From positions 1 to 64,000 of the forward strand of contig DATGGU010000134.1 of assembly GCA_035308365.1 (NCBI GenBank): a stretch of 64,000 bases of DNA, written 5' to 3'. A model generated the notes under the pieces. It did not search any database and was not told where the DNA came from. It saw only the letters and a list, made by a program, of their open reading frames with translations. Below, one piece after another: positions 40,195-50,600 of this stretch; within the stretch, counting starts at the first letter, position 1, and every line of letters starts with the position of its first letter. The stretch is from PALSA-505 sp035308365 (lineage in GTDB: Bacteria; Actinomycetota; Actinomycetes; Streptosporangiales; Streptosporangiaceae). A program made the position numbers and the translations under genes.

Positions 40195-40560
40195 AACAGA
40201 CTGCCCCCGTACTAGATCAACTGCCAGGAAGCGTAAACTATGTACCACAATTACGCTAGTACGTAATTTTATCTACTCCGCAATGCCTGCTTCTGTCCGC
40301 ATTGCTGACTCATGCGTTGGCTGTGCGCTCACACATCCGGAATTCCGCTGCCCACCAATCACTGTGAACTCTGCACATATCCCGTACACCATTGTGCACA
40401 CGGACCGGTACCCGAGAGCTGACGGGCCACATCAGCCTCATCTCCACCTGGCCCCAGGCGGGCAACGATTGGTGGCATACGGCACGTCACGCTCTTGGGC
40501 CGATGTTGCCACAATCACGCCATTCGTCCGGCCGGTCACCGGGCCGGGCGGCCGGAATGG
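40195..40560. other. 366-bp intergenic region, AT-rich
   Basis: Holds no gene. The part from 40225 to 40330 is markedly AT-richer than the window. AATTACG (40249-40255) and CGTAATT (40262-40268) form a perfect inverted repeat around CTAGTA, 55 bp before the secreted-protein start, and may be an operator or promoter element. Confidence 0.5.
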
Positions 40561-41754
40561 TTACTCCTGGTCCGGGGTGGCCGTGGCGTTGCCTGGCTCG
40601 GGTTGCTCCGCGCTGTCCTGCCCGGTGCCGGCCGCCTGCGGCCGGTCCTGGCCAGTGGTGTCGCCGGCTGCGGGCTCGCTGGGTTCGGGGGCCGGGGCCG
40701 CGCTGCTCTGGTCCTGGGGGCGGGCTGGTTCGAAGATCTCGGTCCTGATCCGGGCGAGGGCTTCGTCCAGGATCGTGCGCAGGTCGCCGAAGGTGTCTTC
40801 GCCGATGGCGCTGGCGTGCGAGGCCAGGCGGCGCAACTCGGTGGCGAACTGCAGGGCCAGGCGTTCCAGGTCGCGGAACTTGGCCGGGTCGGGCCAGAGG
40901 TCGCGGAACTTGGCCGGGTCGGGCCAGCCGGGCCGGCGGCCGGAGCCTGGCCAGTCGTGACCACCGGGCATGTCCCGCCAGCCGGGCCAGTCTTTCAGGC
41001 CGGACCAGTCGCGCCAGCCAGGCCAGTCACGCAGGCCGGACCAGTCGGCCCAGTCCTTCTTGGACCTGCCGCGCCCAGCGCGGAAGCGGGCGCCGGCCTG
41101 CTCGTAGTCTTCGCGCGTCTCGCGGGCCGCCCCGAAGGGGCCACGTTCCCAGCCGGCGCGCTCGTCCTGCTCGTCGGTTTCGCGCCGCCAGACATCCCGC
41201 TCCCGCTTGGCACTTTCGCGCTGATGCTGCGCGTTTTCCTTGGCCTCTTCGCGGGTCTGCCGGGCTTCCTCGCGGGTGCGCCGGGCCTGGTCGCGGGCCT
41301 CTTCGGCGGCGCGGCGGGCCTGGTCGCGGATCCGCTCGAAGTCATCTTGCGGCCGCCTGCCCTCGCGGTGCACGTCCCTGGCGGCGCGGGCTATTTCCTC
41401 GCGCAGGCTGCGGACGGTCTCCCTGACGTCTTCCTTCACCTCGCGGGCGATGTCCCGCACGGATTCGGTGATCTCTTCCTCGAGCTCGGCCAGGTCGTCC
41501 ACCCGTTCGCGGATCTCGGCGCGGCCCTTCTCGGTCAGCCGGTAGACCTTCTTGCCTTCTACCTCGTCGTGGGTGACCAGGCCCTCTTCTTCCAGGCGGG
41601 CCAGCCGGGGGTAGATGGTGCCGGGGGAGGGAGCGTACACACCCATGAAACGGTCTTGCAGCAGCCGGATGACCTCATAGCCATGCTTGGGGGCATCGTC
41701 CAGCAGCTTGAGCAGGTAGAGCCGCAGCCTGCCGTGACGGAACACCGGGCTCAT
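40561..41754 (-). CDS. PadR-family regulator with coiled-coil and repetitive C-terminus
   Basis: Regulator of 397 residues. The winged helix (residues 1-75) is typical PadR: LRLYLLKLLDDAPKHGYEVIRLLQ, SPGTIYPRLARLEEEGLV. A charged coiled-coil (80-200) follows, with heptad-like runs of RREEARQTREEAKEN type. Then come Trp-rich repeats: two units of DWSGLRDWPGWR type and two exact copies of WPDPAKFRDL made by a 30-bp tandem duplication near 40868-40928. The tail is Pro/Glu/Ala-rich. It overlaps the DUF4097 gene by ATGA. Confidence 0.87.
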   Translation of the reverse strand: MSPVFRHGRLRLYLLKLLDDAPKHGYEVIRLLQDRFMGVYAPSPGTIYPRLARLEEEGLVTHDEVEGKKVYRLTEKGRAEIRERVDDLAELEEEITESVRDIAREVKEDVRETVRSLREEIARAARDVHREGRRPQDDFERIRDQARRAAEEARDQARRTREEARQTREEAKENAQHQRESAKRERDVWRRETDEQDERAGWERGPFGAARETREDYEQAGARFRAGRGRSKKDWADWSGLRDWPGWRDWSGLKDWPGWRDMPGGHDWPGSGRRPGWPDPAKFRDLWPDPAKFRDLERLALQFATELRRLASHASAIGEDTFGDLRTILDEALARIRTEIFEPARPQDQSSAAPAPEPSEPAAGDTTGQDRPQAAGTGQDSAEQPEPGNATATPDQE

Positions 41755-42671
41755 CGGGCATCGCCTTCCTCGGTCGAGCCGCCCATGCCCATGGTGGCTG
41801 CTTCTTCTGTGCGTTCTTCCGCGCGTGACCCGGCTGGTTCGCCGGGTTCCCCGCCGTCGAACAGGTCCTCGGGGGTTAGCCTGCGACTTCGCCGCAGGAT
41901 TGTCACGTCGCCGGACATGCTGCTGACCGTGAGTTTGCCCGATCCGGTGCCGAGCGTGCCGGCCAGGGACTTCGTGCCCGCGCTGATGGACGGCTTCAGC
42001 GCGTCGAAGTCGCTGTGCATTCGTCCAGACTTGGTGCGCAGGTCCACCCGCGCATCCGTCCCCACCGGCAGCCGCAGCGCGACGTCGCCGGACAGTGTGC
42101 TGACCTTCATCTCACCGGCGGGGCCGAGTGCCACGTCGGCGGTCAGCCCGCCGCCCATGGTCTTCGCGTCCAGGCCCCCGATGCAGCCGTCGGCCAGGGT
42201 CAGGTCGCCCGATACCGAGTGGAAGACGACCTGGCCGTTCAGGTCCTGCGCCTCGACGTTCCCGGAGACCGTGTTCACGTCGACCGCTCCGGCAACGCCG
42301 TCCAGCGTCATGTCTCCCGACACGCTCTTGAGCGATGTCCTGGCGGACACCCCGGACACGACAGCGCTGGCGCTCATCACGCCGACCTGGGTGGGGCAGT
42401 CTTTCTGCACCATGATCGTGATGTTCGCCGAATGCCGCTGGGGCTTGAGCCAGCCGCGCAGCCCGTTCCAGCTCAGGTCCTCATACCCGATGGTGAGGAT
42501 GCCGGCCTCGTGGGTCACCAGCAGCGGCTGGCCGGACACCTCGGTCACTTCGAGCCGGGGCTTGTCGGCGGTGGCGAGCACGGCGACTGAGCCAGCGACG
42601 ATCCTGACCCGGAGCGCGACGATGCCGTCGAAGTCCAGGGCGGCCGGGGAGTCGATGGTCCAGCGAGTCAT
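41751..42671 (-). CDS. DUF4097-family beta-strand repeat protein
   Basis: Protein of 306 residues built of short beta repeats of the SVSGDMTLDGV, TVSGNVEAQDL, SVSGDLTLADG, TLSGDVALRLP and SMSGDVTI type, which form a right-handed parallel beta-solenoid. No signal peptide or membrane segment is seen, so it should be cytosolic; function of the family is unknown. It lies upstream of and coupled to the PadR regulator, a pairing seen in many actinomycetes. ATG at 42671, preceded by GTG and GGAAGGA. Confidence 0.85.
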   Translation of the reverse strand: MTRWTIDSPAALDFDGIVALRVRIVAGSVAVLATADKPRLEVTEVSGQPLLVTHEAGILTIGYEDLSWNGLRGWLKPQRHSANITIMVQKDCPTQVGVMSASAVVSGVSARTSLKSVSGDMTLDGVAGAVDVNTVSGNVEAQDLNGQVVFHSVSGDLTLADGCIGGLDAKTMGGGLTADVALGPAGEMKVSTLSGDVALRLPVGTDARVDLRTKSGRMHSDFDALKPSISAGTKSLAGTLGTGSGKLTVSSMSGDVTILRRSRRLTPEDLFDGGEPGEPAGSRAEERTEEAATMGMGGSTEEGDAR

Positions 42672-42876
42672 CACGCGAGTCCTTCCGTTGCGTGCGGTTC
42701 GCAGCGGTGAGACGCACCGCTGTGGGTTCTGCCGCTGCCATGCCCGCCCGTGCCGCGGCGGGCCAGGTCAGGGCGGCTCGTACAGCGCGCTTCAGTGCTG
42801 TACGAGACATTGCCGCACTCAACATACGATATATCGCGTTTACCGAAAGTCAACATGGCCGTGGTCCCGCCGGGAT

Positions 42877-43050
42877 TCAGTCGTCGTCAGTGGTCGCGGC
42901 CAGCCAGCCGGCGAGCCGGTCGATCGCCGGCTCGAACTCGGGATTCAGGTCGACGAACTCCCGCAGGCGGTCGGCCAGCCAGGCCAGGCTGACCTCTTCG
43001 TCCCCCCGCTGGTCCTCGAGTTCTTCTATGCCACGATCGGTGAAGTACAT
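42877..43050 (-). CDS. DUF6104 small protein
   Basis: A 57-residue acidic protein starting MYFTDRGIEELEDQRG and ending LAGWLAATTDDD, matching the small DUF6104 family as I remember it downstream of the 2-oxoglutarate decarboxylase gene in actinomycetes. An ATG three codons upstream is also possible. It begins 34 bp after the kgd stop and is probably cotranscribed. Role unknown. Confidence 0.78.
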   Translation of the reverse strand: MYFTDRGIEELEDQRGDEEVSLAWLADRLREFVDLNPEFEPAIDRLAGWLAATTDDD

Positions 43051-43084
43051 CTCATCCACCCGCCCATTCTCGGCAGGCTCCAGG

Positions 43085-46000
43085 CTACGCGCCGGCGTTC
43101 TGGCCGGGCAGCAGGGCCGCCTCTACCAGCGCCTGGTGCTCGGTCCGGTGCTTGGTGGCCGAGCCCGCGGCCGGTGCGGAGCTCGGTGGCAGCGACATGC
43201 AGCCGATGGGCCGGCCAAGGTGCTCGGGGAGCTTCAGTGCCATCCGCGGCCACGCGCCCATGTTGGCCGGTTCCTCCTGCACCCAGATCAGCTCCGCGTC
43301 CTGCGGGTACCTGGACAGCTCGGCCCGCAGTTCGGCCAGCGGAAGCGGGTAGAGCCGCTCCATCCGCACCAGCGCGGTCGGCGAGGCCGTGGCCTGCTGA
43401 CGCTCGGCGAGGTCGTAGTAGATCTTGCCGGTGCACAACACCACCCGGCGCACGGCGCGGGCCGCGTCGCCGCCGGTCAGCCGGTCCCCGATCACCGGCT
43501 GGAAGGCCCCGGTGGTGAAGTCCGCCGACGCGGATGTCGCAGTCTTCAGCCTCAGCATGGACTTGGGCGTGAAGACGATCAGCGGCTTGTGCCGGCCGGA
43601 CAGCGCCTGCCAGCGGAGCAGGTGGAAGTAGTTGGCCGGCGTGGTGGGGATCGCCACCGTCATGTTGTCCTGCGCGCACAGCCCGAGGAAACGCTCCACC
43701 CGCCCGGATGAGTGGTCGGGTCCCTGGCCCTCATAGCCGTGCGGCAGCAGCAGGACCACGCTGGAGCGCTGACCCCACTTCTGCTCGCCCGAGCTGATGA
43801 ACTCATCGACGATCGACTGGGCGCCGTTGACGAAGTCGCCGAACTGCGCCTCCCAGCAGACCAGGTCGTCGGGCCGGACCACCGAGTACCCGTACTCGAA
43901 GCCGACGGCGGCGAACTCCGACAGCAGGGAGTCGTGCACGTGGAACTTCGCGTTGCCCGTGTTGAACTGCCTGAGCGGGGTGTACTCGGCACCGGTCGTC
44001 CGGTCCACCAGCACGGCGTGCCGCTGGCCGAACGTGCCGCGCCGGGTGTCCTGCCCGACCAGCCTGACCCCGTGCCCGTCCATCAGCAGCGAGCCGAACG
44101 CCAGCATCTCGCCGGTCGCCCAGTCGATCGTGTCCCCGGCGACCATGGTGGCCCGGCGCTGCAGCAGCGGCTGCAGCCGCGGGTGCGGGGTGAAACCGTC
44201 GGGCAGGTTGAGCTGGGTGTCGACGATCCGCTTGATGATCTCTTCGTTGATCGCCGTCGGCACCGCGCCGTGGTCGATGGACTCGTCCGCCTCGGCCGGC
44301 GCCTTGAGCACGGCCCCGGGGTCGGCGGGCCTGCTCGTCGCCTCCCGCGTCTCGGTGAAGACCCGTTCGAGCTGCTGCTGGTAGTCGCGCAGCGCGTGCT
44401 CCGCCTCTTCCAGCGTGATGTCGCCGCGGCCGATCAGCGCCTCGGTGTAGAGCTTGCGGACCGACCGCCGCGCGTCGATCAGGTCGTACATCAGCGGCTG
44501 GGTGAACGAGGGGTTGTCCGCCTCGTTGTGCCCCCGGCGCCGGTAGCAGATCATGTCGATGACGACGTCCTTGCGGAACGCCTGCCGGTAGGCGAAGGCG
44601 AGCCTGCCGACCCGCACCACGGCCTCCGGGTCGTCGCCGTTCACATGGAAGATCGGCGCCTGGATCATCCTGGCCACATCGGTGGCGTACACGCTGGAGC
44701 GGGAGTACTCGGGCGCGGTGGTGAAGCCGACCTGGTTGTTCACCACGATGTGCACGGTGCCGCCGGTCCGGTACCCGCGAAGCTGGGACAGGTTGAGCGT
44801 CTCGGCCACCACGCCCTGGCCGGCGAACGCGGCGTCGCCATGGATCAGCACGGGCAGCACGGTGAACCCGGGCTCGCCCTTGTCGATCAGGTCCTGCTTG
44901 GCCCGCACCACGCCCTCCAGCACCGGGTCGACCGCCTCCAGATGGCTGGGGTTGGCGACCAGCGAGGTGCTGATCGAAGAACCGTCGGTGCCGGTGTAGG
45001 TGCCCTCGGCGCCCAGGTGGTACTTCACGTCGCCGGAGCCGTGCATGCTGCGCGGATCCAGGTTTCCCTCGAACTCCTGGAAGATCTGCGCGTAGGACTT
45101 GCCGACGATGTTGGCCAGCACGTTCAGCCGGCCGCGATGGGCCATACCGATGACGGCCTCGTCCAGCGGCGTGCGGGCCGCCTCGGTCAGCACGGCGTCC
45201 ATCAGCGGGATCAGCGACTCGGCACCCTCCAGCGAGAACCTGCGCTGCCCGACGAACTTGGTCTGCAGGAACATCTCGAAGGCCTCGGCCACGTTCAGCC
45301 GGCTCAGAATGCTGATCTGCTCGTCGTGGCCGGCCGAGTCGTGCGGCCGCTCGACCCGGGCCTGGATCCAGGCGCGTTCGTCCGGCTCCTGGATGTGCAT
45401 GTACTCGATGCCCACCGTCCGGCAGTAGGAGTCGCGCAGTACACCGAGAATGTCCCGCAGCTTCATCAGCGGCTTGCCGCCGAAGCCACCGGTCGCGAAC
45501 TCGCGCTCCAGGTCCCACAGGGTGAGACCGTGCTGGTTGATGTCCAGGTCGGGGTGCTTGCGCTGCTTGTACTCCAGCGGGTCGGTGTCGGCCATCAGGT
45601 GACCGCGCACCCGGTAGGCATGGATCAGCTCGTGTACCCGGGCCGGCTTGGAGACGTCGTCCTCGTGCCCGGCCGGCAGGTCGCGCACCCAGCGGACCGG
45701 CTCGTAGGGCACCCGCAGCGAGCTGAACACCTCGTCGTAGAAGCCGTTCCGGCCGAGCAGCAGCTCGTGGATCACCCGCAGGAACTCACCGGACTGGGCG
45801 CCCTGAATGATCCGGTGATCATAGGTCGAGGTGAGCGTGACCGACTTGCTGATCGCCAGCCTGGTCAGGGTTTCCTCCGACGCGCCCTGGTAGGCCGCCG
45901 GGTAGTCCATCGCGCCGACGCCGATGATGCAGCCCTGGCCGGGCATCAGCCTGGGCACCGAATGCTCGGTCCCGATCGTGCCCGGGTTGGTCAGGCTGAT

Positions 46001-46918
46001 GGTCACGCCGGCGAAGTCGTCGACCGTGAGCTTGCCGGTGCGCGCCCGGCGGATCAGGTCCTCGTAGGCCATCCAGAACTGGCGGAAGTCCATGGTCTCG
46101 GCGGCCTTGATGCCCGGCACCAGCAGCTGGCGCGAGCCGTCGTCCTTACGGACGTCAATGGCCAGGCCGAAGTTCACGTGGGCCGGCCTGATCAGCGTCG
46201 GCTTGCCATCCACCTCGGCGAAGGAGTAGTTCATCTCCGGCATCGAGGCGAGCGCCTTGACCACGGCGAAGCCGATCAGATGGGTGAACGAGATCTTGCC
46301 GCCCCGGCCCCGGCCCAGGTGGTTGTTGATCACGATGCGGTTGTCGATGAGCAGCTTGGCGGGGATCGCCCGCACGCTGGTCGCCGTCGGGACGCTCAGG
46401 CTCGCGGCCATGTTGACCGCCGTCCGTGCCCCGGCGCCGCGCAGCCTGGTCTGCTCCCCGTCGGCCGCAGGGCGCGCCGCGGCCGGCTGTGCCGGTGCGG
46501 CCGGCGCCGCCGCGGCCGGGGCAGCGGCGGCCGGGGCAGCGGCGGCCTGCGGCGCAGCGGGGGCGGGGGCGGGGGCGGGGGGCTGTGGCTGCGCCGGGGG
46601 AGCGGCGGGCGCCGGTGCGGCCAGCGCGGCGGCGGTCTCCGCCTCCGCTGTCAGCGGCGCCTCGCGGCCGGTGGCCGACGGCTGGTAGTCGGCGAAAAAG
46701 TTCCACCAGGCGGGATCCACCGAGGCGGGGTCGGCTTGGTATCTCTGGTACAGCTCGTCGACGAGCCACTCGTTGGGGCCGAAGTCCGTTGCGGTGGTGA
46801 CGAGGCCGGGGTCGTGGCTGCCGTCCGCTGACCCGGAATCGCCGTTGGCGAGTGGGCCGGCTGCTGACCCGGCAAGGTTCGCGGACGCCCGCCGCGACTC
46901 AGGAGACACTGCGGACAT
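43085..46918 (-). CDS. kgd: Multifunctional 2-oxoglutarate decarboxylase/dehydrogenase E1-E2 protein
   Basis: TCA-cycle enzyme of 1277 residues. The N-terminal E1 tail (EWLVDELYQRYQADP) is followed by an Ala/Pro linker, an E2 succinyltransferase-like domain (SFTHLIGFAVVKALASMP, TYDHRIIQGAQSGEF) and the ThDP-dependent E1 domain (GMAHRGRLNVLANIVGK, HGDAAFAGQGVVAET, CYRRRGHNEADNPSFTQP), then a transketolase-like C-terminus. There is no lipoyl domain, as usual for actinobacterial OdhA. The ATG at 46918 has GGAGAGG just upstream; in-frame starts at 46972 and 46942 have none. In related species it is regulated by an FHA protein not seen here. Confidence 0.96.
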   Translation of the reverse strand: MSAVSPESRRASANLAGSAAGPLANGDSGSADGSHDPGLVTTATDFGPNEWLVDELYQRYQADPASVDPAWWNFFADYQPSATGREAPLTAEAETAAALAAPAPAAPPAQPQPPAPAPAPAAPQAAAAPAAAAPAAAAPAAPAQPAAARPAADGEQTRLRGAGARTAVNMAASLSVPTATSVRAIPAKLLIDNRIVINNHLGRGRGGKISFTHLIGFAVVKALASMPEMNYSFAEVDGKPTLIRPAHVNFGLAIDVRKDDGSRQLLVPGIKAAETMDFRQFWMAYEDLIRRARTGKLTVDDFAGVTISLTNPGTIGTEHSVPRLMPGQGCIIGVGAMDYPAAYQGASEETLTRLAISKSVTLTSTYDHRIIQGAQSGEFLRVIHELLLGRNGFYDEVFSSLRVPYEPVRWVRDLPAGHEDDVSKPARVHELIHAYRVRGHLMADTDPLEYKQRKHPDLDINQHGLTLWDLEREFATGGFGGKPLMKLRDILGVLRDSYCRTVGIEYMHIQEPDERAWIQARVERPHDSAGHDEQISILSRLNVAEAFEMFLQTKFVGQRRFSLEGAESLIPLMDAVLTEAARTPLDEAVIGMAHRGRLNVLANIVGKSYAQIFQEFEGNLDPRSMHGSGDVKYHLGAEGTYTGTDGSSISTSLVANPSHLEAVDPVLEGVVRAKQDLIDKGEPGFTVLPVLIHGDAAFAGQGVVAETLNLSQLRGYRTGGTVHIVVNNQVGFTTAPEYSRSSVYATDVARMIQAPIFHVNGDDPEAVVRVGRLAFAYRQAFRKDVVIDMICYRRRGHNEADNPSFTQPLMYDLIDARRSVRKLYTEALIGRGDITLEEAEHALRDYQQQLERVFTETREATSRPADPGAVLKAPAEADESIDHGAVPTAINEEIIKRIVDTQLNLPDGFTPHPRLQPLLQRRATMVAGDTIDWATGEMLAFGSLLMDGHGVRLVGQDTRRGTFGQRHAVLVDRTTGAEYTPLRQFNTGNAKFHVHDSLLSEFAAVGFEYGYSVVRPDDLVCWEAQFGDFVNGAQSIVDEFISSGEQKWGQRSSVVLLLPHGYEGQGPDHSSGRVERFLGLCAQDNMTVAIPTTPANYFHLLRWQALSGRHKPLIVFTPKSMLRLKTATSASADFTTGAFQPVIGDRLTGGDAARAVRRVVLCTGKIYYDLAERQQATASPTALVRMERLYPLPLAELRAELSRYPQDAELIWVQEEPANMGAWPRMALKLPEHLGRPIGCMSLPPSSAPAAGSATKHRTEHQALVEAALLPGQNAGA

Positions 46919-47146
46919 CGGCCTCTCCGCTCGAATACCCATCCTGGCTAGCTCAAGGCTACCCGTCGTCAAGGGGGCCAGGTGCGGCGTTCGGCCGCCG
47001 CGACGCCGGGTGTTACCAGGATGAGAACAGGTGAATCCGGGAGAGGATTCCCTCGCCGCCGTGCACGTTAGCTGTCCTTCGCGCCGAATTGTCGCTGTAT
47101 ACGCCTGGGTCTGCCGTGCTTAGCTGTGCAAACGGAGGTGGGCTAC

Positions 47147-47521
47147 GTGCGGGAGTTCGGGGAACTCGAAAGCGCGATCATGGACGTGATGTGGGCGGCG
47201 GATCGCCCCTATGCCGTCCGCGAGGTGCGCGAGCGGATGAGCTACGCCCGCCCGGTGGCCTACACGACCGTGATGACGGTGATGGACATCCTGCACCGCA
47301 AGGGCGTGCTGTGCCGCGACAAGCACGGCCGGGCCTGGCGCTACTGGCCCGCCGAGGCGCGCGAGGAGCACGACGCCCGGCTGATGGCCGAGGTCTTGCG
47401 CTCCGGCGGCAACCGGGTCATCACCATGCGGCGCTTCATCGAGCGGGTCAGCGACGACGAGATGGAGAGCCTGCGGCTCGCGGTCAGGGACCTGATCCCG
47501 CGCCGCGTCGCCGCCTCCTGA
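47147..47521 (+). CDS. BlaI/MecI-type transcriptional regulator
   Basis: Repressor of 124 residues with an N-terminal winged helix (FGELESAIMDVMWAADRPYAVREV, YTTVMTVMDILHRKGVL) and a C-terminal dimerisation helix pair. BlaI proteins are usually paired with a BlaR1/M56 sensor protease, which is absent here. The GTG at 47147 has GGAGG 8 nt upstream; a GTG seven codons earlier is less likely. Divergent from kgd. Confidence 0.88.
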   Translation: MREFGELESAIMDVMWAADRPYAVREVRERMSYARPVAYTTVMTVMDILHRKGVLCRDKHGRAWRYWPAEAREEHDARLMAEVLRSGGNRVITMRRFIERVSDDEMESLRLAVRDLIPRRVAAS

Positions 47522-47693
47522 AGCCGTGACTGCGGGCCAGGGCATAAACCCGTCCAGGTCATCGCATGTAACGGGTTAGTGGCGGCCTGGGCAGAGGCAA
47601 CTGGCTGCCAGGCCATGCCCGGTACGATCGGGGCGGCGGGAGATTATCCCGCGGTATCCGGATACGCATTCCATCACGGGCTGGGGTATTGGA

Positions 47694-50600
47694 GTGAGTA
47701 CGACAGGCAACCCGCAGGGCGGTGAGACGGGGCACACCGGCCCTGGCACCGGCCCCGCCGGATCGCCTGACGAGAAGTCCGGCCAGCAACCCGTGGCAGG
47801 TCAGGAGGCTGAGGCCGGGGACGCGGGGGGACTTGGGTCCGAGCCACTGGCCGACTACGGCTACGACGGCGGCTACGGTTACGGGCCCGGCTACGGCGAC
47901 CCGGACGGCGGCGGTGACTACAGCTACGGGCCTGGTTACGGACCGCCCGGGGATTACCCGCCGCCGCAGGCCGATGAGGGGGAAAGCCATGAGCCGCCGG
48001 GCGGAGGGCCTGGCGCCGGGCAGCCGGCCGCCACCCTGGCGCCCGGTCCCGGCGCGGGCTCCGGTGCCGCGGGCTATCAGCCGGTCCCGCCGGTGGTCGC
48101 CGCCACGCCGGCGTTGCGCGGCTACCCGGGTGGGCCGGGCCTGGGCACCGGCGACGGCGAGCCCGGTAGCCAGACCGGCCGGGAGGCGCGCGGCCTGAGC
48201 ACCCCGTCGGTCTGGCAGTACGCCCAGAAGGCATGGCGGGAATCGGGGATCGAGTGGCAGCGCCCGGCCGGTGACTGGGAGCCCGCCGAGGCGGAGTGGG
48301 ATCGCGTCCAGGCCACGCCGGCGGGCAAGCAGCGGGGTGCGGTCCAGGCTCTCACCCGGTCGCCGGGGCGGGCCGGCGCCAGTGCGGCCGGCCGCCTGCC
48401 GGCCCGGACCCTCGGTGGCCTTTCCAGCACGGCGCTGCCCGGCGGTTCGCGGGCTGGCGGCCCGCTGGCCAAGGCCGGCGCAGGCCGGCCCGCGGCAGGT
48501 GGCGGCTTGCGGCCCGGCCGGCGGGTCTGGCTGACCGTCCTCATCGTCATCGTGGTGGCGGCGCTGGTCGTGGCCGGGCTGTTCGTCTTCGGCCCGCTGC
48601 GCGCCAAGCCGCACGACAGGGCCGCCGCCCCGCCGTTCCCGGCCGCGGCGGCGGCCGGGGCCGACTTCGCCACCAGCCCCACCCAGGCGGCCCGTGGCAT
48701 CTTCCAGTCGGTCAGTTCGGTGGCGGCCTACGGCACGACGGTGGTCGCCGCCGGTTATGAGACCGGCCAGTGGATCCCCCGCGCCCAGTTCCTGGTGTCC
48801 ACCGACGGCGGCCACAGCTGGCGGCTCGCCCCGGTGAGCACGGCCAGCGGGGCGGCGCCGGCGCCAACGGCCAGGCCGCAACTGATCGCAGGCGGGCCGG
48901 GCGGCTGGCTGGCGGTCGGCGCCGGAGTGACCTGGACCAGCCGCAACGGCACGGCGTGGACGCTCACCGGCGACGGCGGGATCGCGCCGGTGCAGCCCGG
49001 CGACCAGGTGGTCGCACTGGCCCGGACCAGCACCGACTTTGTCGCCGTCGGGCGCAACGGCCACAGCCCGGTGCTGTGGACGTCGTCGAACGGGGAGATC
49101 TGGCAGCGGCTGGGCGCGGCCAAGCTGCACCTGGCCGGCCCCGGGCAGACCGTGCAGGATCTGCGTGGCGTGGCCGCCCACGGCGGCGACGTGATCATCG
49201 ACGGAGCGGTCACCACCGTCCGTGGCAAGGGAAGGCACCGGACCACCTCGAGTTCGGCCGGCATCTGGCGGAGCACCGACGGCGGCGCGACCTGGGCCGC
49301 GGCGACCCCTCCGGTCACCGGCGGCGCGACGTCCTGGGTGGACGGCATCGCCGCGACCGGGTCCGGGTTCGTGGCGATCCGGCCGGGCAGCTCCAGGACG
49401 GCCGGATCTGACGGGGTCGTCTACACCTCCGCCGACGGGCGCACCTGGAGCCAGGCGGCCACGCTGACCGCCGGGAAGCGGGCCGGCCTTCACTTCGGCA
49501 AGGTCGGCGGCAGCGACCAGGGTGCCGCGGCGGTCGGCCAGCTCGCCAATGGCAGCCGGATCGCGTACGTCAGCACGAACGGCAGCTCATGGAACAGCGT
49601 CCCCGGCGTCGGCACCGCGGCGCAGTCGCCCGCACAGGTCACGGTGACCACCGGCGGCACCGTGGTGGTGGGCGGCACCACCACGCCCAGCGCGGTGCAG
49701 CAGCAGCCATACCTGGTCGTGGCCGGCCCGGGTGGGCATGTCACCCCGGTGAACCCCGGCGGCGCGGCGCAGCCCTCCCTCGGCGTCTACGACATCGCGA
49801 CGGCCACCAGCGGGCAGATCGCCGTCGGCGCCGCGGACGGGTATCCGGCCATCTGGTCGGCCACGGGCCGGCGGTGGTCGCAGGTCAGATCGGCCGCACT
49901 CAGCACCCAAGGGCTCGCCGCTCTCACCGGTGTGGCGCACGGCGGAGCGGGCTGGGTCGCGGTCGGTGGTGTGGTCGCTGGCGGGCCCAGCCAGCCGCTG
50001 ATCCTGACCTCGGCGGACGGGACGAACTGGCAGCCGGTGGCCGGCCAGAGCGCCTTCGCCGGCCAGGGCATCACCGTCCGCCAGGTCGCGGCGGGACCGG
50101 CCGGTTACGTCATCATCGGCAGCCAGGTCACCCCGGCGCACACGGTCACCACGACGACCGTCACCCATCACCGCAAGCGGACCGCCAAGAAGACCATCCC
50201 GGCGCGGACCGTGGCGGCCGCCTGGTGGTCATCCGGCCTCACCGGCTGGACCCGGGCGGCCGGCCAGCTCACCGGATTCGGCCACCCGCAGATGAACGCG
50301 GTGACCGCCGGCGGGCCCGGGTACGTGGTGGCCGGCGCGAACGGCAGCACTCCGGCGGTCTGGACCTCCGCCGACGGCAAGCAGTGGACGCTGACCCAGG
50401 TCGGCCCGCCACCGGGGGCGACGTCGGCCGCGCTGCTGACCGTAGCCGCCCACGGCAAGGTGATCGTGGCCACCGGGATGCAGGCCACGGCCAGCGGGGC
50501 GGTGCCGTTCGCCGAGTACTCCGCGGACGGCGGCACGCTCTGGCGGCCGGTCAAGCTCGCCGCGCCCGGCGGGCCGGCCGCGGTTACGGCACTGACCGCG

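Noticed and set aside
43712..46831. Long plus-strand open frame (1039 codons) opposite kgd
   Set aside because: It mirrors the codon pattern of kgd, which has full domain evidence; the antisense product has no recognisable motif.
47559..49493. Minus-strand open frame of 644 codons under the propeller gene
   Set aside because: Low-complexity Arg/Gly/Pro product opposite a supported gene; stops are rare in this frame because of base composition.
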